From NCBI GenBank assembly GCA_007131945.1, contig SLPP01000051.1:1-10759 (forward strand): a stretch of DNA of 10,759 nucleotides. Direction: 5' to 3'. Below, piece after piece: positions 5,309-10,759 of the stretch. Position numbers and translations under genes: made by a program. The stretch comes from Paracoccaceae bacterium. GTDB taxonomy: Bacteria > Pseudomonadota > Alphaproteobacteria > Rhodobacterales > Rhodobacteraceae. How positions within the stretch are numbered: the first letter of the stretch is position 1; every line of letters begins with the position of its first letter. The notes beneath the pieces were generated by a model that made no database searches, had not been told where the DNA came from, and worked only from the letters and a program-made list of their open reading frames with translations.

Positions 5309-7933
5309 ATGGGCTTTCGCCAGACGGAAAGCGCACACACGCGCCCCCTTTCCGACCTGAGTAGCGCCGACCTGCCCGATGCCGGCGGCAAGGGCGCGAG
5401 CCTCGGCGCGATGCTGCAGGCCGGACTGCCGGTGCCCGAGGGCTTCGCGGTGCTGACCGAAGCCTACCGCGCCTTCGTGCGCCACAACGGCTTCGAGGAA
5501 CCGGTGCGCGCGCTGGTCGAGGATGTGGCCGCCGACGACCCCGAGGCGCTTGCCGCCGCCGCGCAGGCGCTGAAGGACCGCTTCATCGCCGGCGAGATCC
5601 CGGCGGACATTGCCCGCAGCATCGCCGGGGCCTATGCCGAGGCCGGGGGCGGGCTGGTCGTCGTGCGCTCCTCGGCCACCGCCGAGGACCTGCCGGGGGC
5701 GAGCTTCGCCGGGCAGCACGACAGCTTCCTCAATGTCGAGGGGGCCGAGGACGTCACCGATGCCGTGCGCCGCTGCTGGGCCTCGCTGTGGAACCCGCGC
5801 GCGGTCTCGTATCGCAAGCGGGTGGGGCTGGACACGACCGAGATCGGCATCGCCGTCGTCGTGCAGCGGATGATCGATGCGGAACGCGCGGGCGTTCTGT
5901 TCACCGCCAACCCGCTCGATCACCGCCGCGACCGGATGCTGCTCTCGGCCTCCTTCGGGCTGGGCGAGGCGGTGGTGGGCGGCGATGTCAGCCCCGACAA
6001 CTGGGTGCTCGACGCCTCCGGCAAGGTGCTGACGCACCACCTGTCCGACAAGCAGGTCATCACGCTGCGCGAGGGCAAGGGCACGGTGAACCGTCCGATG
6101 CCCGAGGAGAAGCGCCGCGCCGTCAGCCTGACCGACGCCGACGTGGCGGAACTGGCGCGCCTCGGCGCCCGCGCGCAGGCGCATTTCGACGGTCCGCAGG
6201 ACCTGGAATGGGCGATCGAGAGCGGGCGCATCTATCTCGTGCAGTCGCGGCCCATCACCTCGCTCTTCCCGCTGCCCGAGCCCCTGCCCCGGCCCGACGA
6301 GGGTCTGCGGCTCTATCTCTGCTTCAACGTCCATGCCCAGCAGATGCTGGAGCCGTTCACGCCGGCCGGTGTCGACTGGTGGCGCGCCATCGTCGGCGGC
6401 TTCGCCCATGCCGCGACCGGCCGCCCCGAGCACGAGGTGCGCTGGATCAAACTTGCCGCCGGGCGGCTCTTCGCTGACATCACCGAGCTTCTGCGCAAGC
6501 CCGGCCGCTGGCCGAAACTGGCCGAGGCGGCCTCGGACAAGGACCCGATCACCGGCCAGGCGCTTCTCGGCTTCCGCGACCGCGAGGGGCATCGCATCAT
6601 CGGCCGCAAGGGCGGCATCGGCTTCTGGTGGCGGCTCGGGCCGCTTTTCGCGCGGCTGGGCTGGCGCGGGCTGATGGCCTCGCTCAACCCCGAGCGGGCG
6701 CGGATCCGGGTGCTGGCCGAGACAGATGCGGCGATCCGCCGGTTCGAGGCGCAGGCCGACCGGTTGACGACCATGCGCGCCCGCGTCGACTTCATCCGCG
6801 ACGTGCTCGGCCGGCGCGGGGCGATCATCTGGATCATTCCGGTGGCGGTGATGAATCCGGGGCTGATGGCCGAGGGGGCGCTGCGCCGCAAGCTGGGCGA
6901 CTGGCTGGGCGACGAGTCGCTGATCACCCCCGTCCAGCGCGCGCTGCCGCACAACATCACGACCGAGATGGGGGTGACGCTCTGGCGGCTGGCGCGGCAG
7001 CTGAAGGAAGAGGGCCGCGAGCCCACGCCCGACCACCCCGGCGTCGCCGACTTCCTGCGCCGCTTCGGCCACCGCGCGGTCTGGGAGATCGACCCCGGCA
7101 TCCCCCGCTGGTCCGAGGAGCCGGCCTATGTGCTGGATCTCTTGCGCGGCTACATGGCGGCGCCCGAGGACGCCGACCAGGTCGCGCGGTTCACCCGCCA
7201 GCAGGCCGAGGCGGAGGCGGCGGCGACCGGGCTGACCGACCGGATCCGCGCGGCGAAGGGCGGGTTGCGCGGACGCGTCTTCGCCTGGCAGATGCGCTGC
7301 TACCGCGAACTCGCCGGTCTTCGAGAGCAGCCCAAGTTCGAGGGCGCGCGGATGATCGCCATCGCCCGGCGCATCCTGCTGGAGGCGGGGGCCGAACTGG
7401 TGGCGAAGGAGGCGCTGGACGCGGCCGAGGACGTCATGTTCCTGCGCTACGACGAGCTGATCGCCTTCGAGGAAGGCCGGGTGGGCGACCTGCGGGCGAA
7501 AGCCGCCGCGGCGCGGGCTGAATATGACCGCGAGATGAGCCGCCGCGCCGTGCCGCGCTGGATGACATCGGACGGCGAGGCGATCTTCGGAGTGCAGGTC
7601 GAGGAGGCCGAGGGCGTGCTCAGCGGCCTGCCGGTCTCGGCCGGCACGCATGAGGGGCGGGTGCGGGTGGTCCTCAACCCCGCGGGCGCGCGGCTGGAGT
7701 CGGGCGAGGTCCTGGTCTGCCGCGGCACCGACCCGGCCTGGACGCCGCTTTTCCTGCAGGCGGGTGCCCTGGTGATGGAGACCGGCGGCGCGGTATCGCA
7801 CGGCTCGATCGTGGCGCGCGAATACGGGTTGCCGGCGGTCGCCGGCGTCCCCGAGGCGACGACGCGGCTGACGGATGGGCAGCGCGTGCGCGTCGACGGG
7901 CAGAGCGGGCAGGTCGTGATCCTCGATGACTGA
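5309..7933 (+). CDS. Rifampin phosphotransferase-like dikinase (PEP-synthase-related)
   Basis: This 874-residue cytoplasmic enzyme belongs to the PEP-utilising/dikinase superfamily, which moves a phosphate from ATP to a swivelling His and then to an acceptor. The ATP-grasp domain is about 15-320: GGKGASLG (26-33, K28), VVRSSATAEDLPGASFAGQH (118-137, R120) and DLEWAIE (298-304, E300), then LVQSRPIT (310-317, Q312, R314). A middle domain of unknown specificity spans about 330-765, with EDVMFLRYDEL (707-717). The C-terminal His domain is about 770-874, with ETGGAVSHGSIVAREYGLPA (824-843) and H831 as the expected phospho-His. Length and order match rifampin phosphotransferase (Rph, about 865 residues). 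PpsA and PPDK have an additional C-terminal PEP/pyruvate TIM barrel, absent here. The acceptor is unknown: the middle domain may bind an antibiotic or a native metabolite. It is often annotated as PEP synthase, which I think is wrong. The gene overlaps the next by 8 bases and follows an FNR-type box. Confidence 0.9.
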   Translation: MGFRQTESAHTRPLSDLSSADLPDAGGKGASLGAMLQAGLPVPEGFAVLTEAYRAFVRHNGFEEPVRALVEDVAADDPEALAAAAQALKDRFIAGEIPADIARSIAGAYAEAGGGLVVVRSSATAEDLPGASFAGQHDSFLNVEGAEDVTDAVRRCWASLWNPRAVSYRKRVGLDTTEIGIAVVVQRMIDAERAGVLFTANPLDHRRDRMLLSASFGLGEAVVGGDVSPDNWVLDASGKVLTHHLSDKQVITLREGKGTVNRPMPEEKRRAVSLTDADVAELARLGARAQAHFDGPQDLEWAIESGRIYLVQSRPITSLFPLPEPLPRPDEGLRLYLCFNVHAQQMLEPFTPAGVDWWRAIVGGFAHAATGRPEHEVRWIKLAAGRLFADITELLRKPGRWPKLAEAASDKDPITGQALLGFRDREGHRIIGRKGGIGFWWRLGPLFARLGWRGLMASLNPERARIRVLAETDAAIRRFEAQADRLTTMRARVDFIRDVLGRRGAIIWIIPVAVMNPGLMAEGALRRKLGDWLGDESLITPVQRALPHNITTEMGVTLWRLARQLKEEGREPTPDHPGVADFLRRFGHRAVWEIDPGIPRWSEEPAYVLDLLRGYMAAPEDADQVARFTRQQAEAEAAATGLTDRIRAAKGGLRGRVFAWQMRCYRELAGLREQPKFEGARMIAIARRILLEAGAELVAKEALDAAEDVMFLRYDELIAFEEGRVGDLRAKAAAARAEYDREMSRRAVPRWMTSDGEAIFGVQVEEAEGVLSGLPVSAGTHEGRVRVVLNPAGARLESGEVLVCRGTDPAWTPLFLQAGALVMETGGAVSHGSIVAREYGLPAVAGVPEATTRLTDGQRVRVDGQSGQVVILDD

Positions 7934-8546
7934 ACCGGTCGAGACCGCCATGCACGCCGTCGGGATCGGCCCGCGGCTGAAGGCGGCGCTGGAATACGGG
8001 CCGATCCTGGGTTTCGTCCACGTCTACCTCGTGGTGCGCGAGCAGAGCTACAGCCTGTGGGGCCGCGACTGGGACGGGTTCGTGCTGCTCGTCGGCGGCT
8101 TCGTGCCGGTGGTGCTGGCGGCGGGGCTGGCGATGTGGCGGCTCACGGGCCGGATCACGCCGGTGCAGGTGCTGACGCTGATCATCATGGCGCTGTCGGG
8201 CGGGTTGACCGTGGGCCTCAATGACGAGCGCTTCTTCAAGATGCGCACGACGGTGGTGTGCCTGGTGCTCTCGGCGGTGCTCTGGGTCGGGCTCGCCCGC
8301 GGCCGGGCCTGGCTCGAGGGCGTCATGGGGGGCATGGTGGCGCTGTCGCCCGCCGGCTGGGCCTTCCTCACCCGCCGCTTCGCCGCCGTGCTGCTGGCCC
8401 TCGCCGCGGCGAACGAGGCGGTGTGGCGGAACTTCTCCACCGATGTCTGGGTCGCCTACGACACCTTCGTCATGCCGGCGGCTTTCTTCGGCTACCTGGC
8501 CCTGAGCATCCGTAGGGCGCGCAGGCTGGGTCAGCCCGTGGCGTGA
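7926..8546 (+). CDS. YciB/IspZ-family inner membrane protein (divergent)
   Basis: This 206-residue protein of the YciB (IspZ, intracellular septation protein A) family sits in the inner membrane; YciB is linked to cell-envelope synthesis and division. Hydrophobic spans are at about 25-37, 51-71, 80-98, 108-122, 149-163 and 174-192. Family hallmarks are GGLTVGLNDERFFKMRTT (92-109) and NEAVWRNFSTDVWVAYDTF, the latter in the second half. Compared with typical alphaproteobacterial YciB as I recall it, the MKPT element reads MRTT and the FK of WVxFK reads YD, so this looks like a divergent paralogue rather than the housekeeping copy. ATG 7926 lies inside the end of the dikinase gene (8-base overlap), implying translational coupling and shared control from the FNR-type site. 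ATG 7950 is an alternative start. The 3' end overlaps the convergent gene by 16 bases. Confidence 0.85.
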   Translation: MTEPVETAMHAVGIGPRLKAALEYGPILGFVHVYLVVREQSYSLWGRDWDGFVLLVGGFVPVVLAAGLAMWRLTGRITPVQVLTLIIMALSGGLTVGLNDERFFKMRTTVVCLVLSAVLWVGLARGRAWLEGVMGGMVALSPAGWAFLTRRFAAVLLALAAANEAVWRNFSTDVWVAYDTFVMPAAFFGYLALSIRRARRLGQPVA

Positions 8547-9334
8547 GGACGCCGCGCGTCCACCAGCAGCGCCGCGCCGGTGGCGAACAGGATATCCAGA
8601 CCGACCCGCAGCACGGTATCCGCCAGGGCACCGGGAAAGACCATCGGCACGAAGGTCATGAAGAGCGCCCAGTTGGCGCCGAAGACGCCGACGCCGAAGG
8701 CCAGCGCGGCAGTCCCGCGCGAGAGGCCGTGCAGGGCGTCGCCGAGGGTGAGGAACAGCACGCCAATCGCCGCCCCCATGGCGAAAGGCCATATCAGGCT
8801 GGCCAGCGGCCTTTCCGCGAGACCGGACTCGATCAGCCCCACCATCTGCACCCCGGTGCGACCGATCCCGTAGATCAGCACAAAGACCACCAGCACCGGC
8901 CAGACCGGGCGCTTCCCGGGCGCGGGCGCAGCAGGGCTATCCGCGGCCAGCGTCCAGCCGAGCGCCACGATCATCAGGGCAATCGGCACCGCATCGGCCA
9001 GCCCCATCGCCAGCTCGCCGATCAGCGGCGTGCCCAGCAGCCCCACGCCCTCGAACATCGCCACCAGGATCATCAGGGCAAGGGCGAGCCCGTAGCGCAG
9101 CCCCTTATGCCGCCCGCTGCCCGCCATGCGCCTCGCCCAGAACAGAAACACGAGCCCCATCCCGGTGAAGGCCAGCGCGATCCAGACCGCCGCCACCGTG
9201 GAAAAACCCAAACGGTTGACCAACGGGCTGAACGCGGATGGTATCGGCATCAGATCGCCGCCGGCCATGTGCAGCGCGATATCCAGCGCGCCGCAAAGGG
9301 CGACGATCAGCAGAAAGATCAACTGGCGTGGCAT
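8531..9334 (-). CDS. Uncharacterised multi-span membrane protein (last gene of DUF6544 operon)
   Basis: I do not recognise this family. The 267-residue product is almost entirely hydrophobic, with about eight predicted spans (roughly 4-22, 43-66, 81-100, 105-128, 144-160, 178-197, 207-229 and 240-258), and the loop at 131-142 is Pro/Ala-rich. A charged W66-R69 patch and the GIGRTGVQMVGLIESGL segment (156-172) are the most distinctive parts, but neither is a motif I can name. The start is ATG 9334, because AGGAGG lies 8 bases upstream; an in-frame ATG at 9364 adds 10 residues (MRCKHQEGRR) unlike a signal sequence. It follows the previous minus-strand gene by 54 bases, so co-transcription is likely. 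Its stop lies inside the end of the YciB-like gene on the other strand. Confidence 0.78.
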   Translation of the reverse strand: MPRQLIFLLIVALCGALDIALHMAGGDLMPIPSAFSPLVNRLGFSTVAAVWIALAFTGMGLVFLFWARRMAGSGRHKGLRYGLALALMILVAMFEGVGLLGTPLIGELAMGLADAVPIALMIVALGWTLAADSPAAPAPGKRPVWPVLVVFVLIYGIGRTGVQMVGLIESGLAERPLASLIWPFAMGAAIGVLFLTLGDALHGLSRGTAALAFGVGVFGANWALFMTFVPMVFPGALADTVLRVGLDILFATGAALLVDARRPHATG

Positions 9335-9342
9335 TCTTCGGC

Positions 9343-9348
9343 CCTCCT
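9343..9348 (-). promoter_or_regulatory. Full Shine-Dalgarno AGGAGG before 9334
   Basis: On the minus strand AGGAGG is followed by an 8-base spacer and ATG at 9334. The match to the anti-Shine-Dalgarno is complete and fixes the start of the last gene of the minus-strand operon. Confidence 0.7.
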
Positions 9349-9388
9349 GGTGCTTGCAGCGCAATAGCTGCGAACTTGCGCCTGGCCT

Positions 9389-10180
9389 TCAGGCTATCAC
9401 TCTGAGCCCGCGCCAGACGGGCCAGATCAGGGCGGCGGGGCCGAAGCCCATCAGGGCGTAGAGGGCGAGGTCGAGGGGCAGGAAGGGGCCGTCGAACAGG
9501 GCCCAGGTATAGAGGGTGCCGAGGAAGACCGAGACGCCGAGGACCGCGACCTTCATCAGCATCGGGATCGCCAGCAGGTCGCCCACCGGGTCCGCGCGCC
9601 ACAGCAATCCCGCCGTCAGCGCCACCAGCGGCAGGGCGAAGGCGAGGTCGAGCACGAAGATGGTCTGGCCCGGCAGCGGGCTGCGCGCCGCCATCGCCGG
9701 CAGGAGCTGCGCCATCCACAGGAGGCCGAAGAGGATGACCAGCAGCCCGAACAGGCCCGCCACGGCGCGGCGGGGTGGCGGGCGGGGGCCGGTCCTCAGC
9801 GCACCCGGTTCGACCGCGCGCAGGAAGCGGAAGGCGGCGAAGGCGCTCAGCGACAGGATCGCGAGATAGAGCGGATAGGCCGGGTTCATCACCCGGTCGA
9901 ATGCATAGAGCCCGTAGGCATAGACCAGATAGCCCATGAGCCCCGCCCAGATCAGCCAGCCCTTCGCCCAGCCGCCCCGGATGCGCGCGTTCACCGCCAG
10001 AAGCGCCAGCGCTGCGGGGGCCGAGATCGTGTCCTGGCTCCAGGCGCCGGGGCGCAGATGGTCCGGGACGGCGGCGTAGGCGTCGGGCAGGATCAGCGCG
10101 GCGCCGATGGCGGCGAGCGTCAGGATCGCGGCGGCGTCGGCGAGGCGGTAAAGCGTGGGGGCGGTGGCGGCGGGGATCAT
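9389..10180 (-). CDS. Uncharacterised multi-span membrane protein, middle gene of operon
   Basis: This 263-residue polytopic protein belongs to a widespread but uncharacterised type that I recognise by pattern, not by name. Features are DTISAPAALALLA (50-62), the aromatic span LMGYLVYAYGLYAFDRVMNP (81-100), the following YPLYLAILSLSAFAAF, and VLDLAFALPLVALTAGLLWR (176-195). About seven spans are visible, with a basic Pro/Arg-rich loop at about 130-139. Its reaction or cargo, if any, is unknown. The start ATG 10180 lies 3 bases after the stop of the DUF6544 gene; the GAGGG of that stop region is too close to be an ideal ribosome binding site, so coupled translation is likely. The stop TGA is 9389-9391. 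Confidence 0.83.
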   Translation of the reverse strand: MIPAATAPTLYRLADAAAILTLAAIGAALILPDAYAAVPDHLRPGAWSQDTISAPAALALLAVNARIRGGWAKGWLIWAGLMGYLVYAYGLYAFDRVMNPAYPLYLAILSLSAFAAFRFLRAVEPGALRTGPRPPPRRAVAGLFGLLVILFGLLWMAQLLPAMAARSPLPGQTIFVLDLAFALPLVALTAGLLWRADPVGDLLAIPMLMKVAVLGVSVFLGTLYTWALFDGPFLPLDLALYALMGFGPAALIWPVWRGLRVIA

Positions 10181-10183
10181 CCC

Positions 10184-10759
10184 TCAGTCGTAGCGCGCGC
10201 TGGTGATGGTGGCGAGGAAGAAGGGCGCGTAGTCCGGGGTGCCGTACATGTTGCCCAACTCGACGCGGGTGGGGATCAGGAAGCCGCCGTGGTGGCCCAT
10301 TTCCAGCATCCGGCCGCCGAAGGGCTGGAGGCGGTAGACGCGCTCGGGGTTGGCGTCGGTCCAGCGCAGGGCCTGCACCTCGGTCAGGGCTCCGTCCGCG
10401 TCGAGCGTGATCTGCATGGGCTCGATGCCGGTCGCGGCGGCAAAGCGGATCTCGGCGCTGTCGGGGCCGGTCTGGGTCCATTCGGCGCCGAACTGCGGCA
10501 GCAGGCTCGCCGGCGCCCAGACCGATTCCATCATCACCCGCGTCGCCGCGGCGCGGGCGTGATCGCCGGTGCCGCCGATCCGGGCGAGGGGAACGAGGCC
10601 GAAGAGCCAGAACTTGGTCCAGCTCTCGACCGGCCCGCCTTCGGGCGCGTGGTAGCCGTCGGAGCCCGCGAAGCGCATCAGCCCCGATCCGATCTCGGCC
10701 TGCCAGACGAAGCCGCGCGCGGGCGGCGCGAGGATCTGCCGCGCGGTCATCGGCATTTC
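10184..10759 (-). CDS. DUF6544 family protein, 5' end beyond window
   Basis: This matches the DUF6544 family as I remember it: MTARQILAPPARGFVWQAEI, then GLMRFAGSDGYHAPEG, WTKFWLFGLVPLARIGGTGD, SVWAPASLLPQFGAEW and a closing MYGTPDYAPFFLATITSARYD-type end. Family members are usually longer (about 270 residues), and the ATG at 10754-10756 starts in mid-domain at the usual MTARQ position. The frame continues to the window edge, so the true start probably lies outside. The biochemical role is unknown; the domain is predicted to be a soluble beta-rich fold that may bind a lipophilic ligand, which is inference. It stops 3 bases before the next minus-strand gene, so the three genes form one operon whose promoter is outside the window. 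Confidence 0.85.
   Translation of the reverse strand, partial: EMPMTARQILAPPARGFVWQAEIGSGLMRFAGSDGYHAPEGGPVESWTKFWLFGLVPLARIGGTGDHARAAATRVMMESVWAPASLLPQFGAEWTQTGPDSAEIRFAAATGIEPMQITLDADGALTEVQALRWTDANPERVYRLQPFGGRMLEMGHHGGFLIPTRVELGNMYGTPDYAPFFLATITSARYD

Noticed and set aside
5186..7951. A 921-codon minus-strand open frame opposite the Rph-like gene
   Set aside because: Its composition is rich in Arg, His, Gly, Ala and Asp with no domain pattern, and the opposite strand holds an unmistakable conserved enzyme. Long antisense frames are expected in such GC-rich coding DNA.
9105..10481. A 458-codon minus-strand frame across the DUF6544 gene and the middle membrane gene
   Set aside because: It is an Arg/Pro-rich shadow frame; the other minus-strand frame gives two clean, family-like proteins over the same bases.

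Overview
The window is GC-rich DNA with tightly packed genes, SLC13/TrkA-C, YciB/IspZ and DUF6544 family proteins, and an FNR-type TTGAC-N4-ATCAA box. Together these suggest an alphaproteobacterium, most likely of the Rhodobacteraceae/Paracoccaceae group. That assignment is inference. No rRNA, tRNA, CRISPR array, transposase or insertion-sequence end is visible.

Layout: (1) Bases 1-542 hold no gene I can support, but contain a perfect 7+1+7 palindrome. (2) Bases 543-2362 hold a translationally coupled pair: an unrecognised protein (beta-rich N-terminus, helical C-terminus) and a secreted HlyD/RND-type periplasmic adaptor, with no transporter beside them. (3) Bases 2363-2856 show no convincing gene. 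(4) Bases 2857-4677 encode an SLC13 (DASS) permease with two TrkA-C/RCK_C domains between its membrane halves. (5) Bases 4678-5308 are a long non-coding stretch with a promoter-like element, a strong GC hairpin and a near-perfect FNR/FnrL-type box. (6) Bases 5309-8546 hold a two-gene operon: an 874-residue dikinase-like phosphotransferase with the domain order of rifampin phosphotransferase (ATP-grasp, unknown middle domain, swivelling His domain), overlapping a divergent YciB/IspZ-family membrane protein by 8 bases. (7) Bases 10759-8531, minus strand, hold a compact operon: a DUF6544 protein that enters from beyond the window edge, then two uncharacterised multi-span membrane proteins. Its last gene converges on and overlaps the YciB-like gene by 16 bases.

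The most interesting part is region 6. A probable oxygen-responsive FNR-type site lies upstream of an Rph-like enzyme with intact ATP-grasp and phospho-histidine motifs, coupled to an envelope (YciB-like) protein. The enzyme lacks the PEP/pyruvate TIM barrel of true PEP synthase, so its acceptor substrate is unknown. Regions 2 and 7 are uncharacterised envelope-associated modules. The left part (about the first 2.7 kb) reads as noticeably less GC-rich than the rest, which may reflect a different history.
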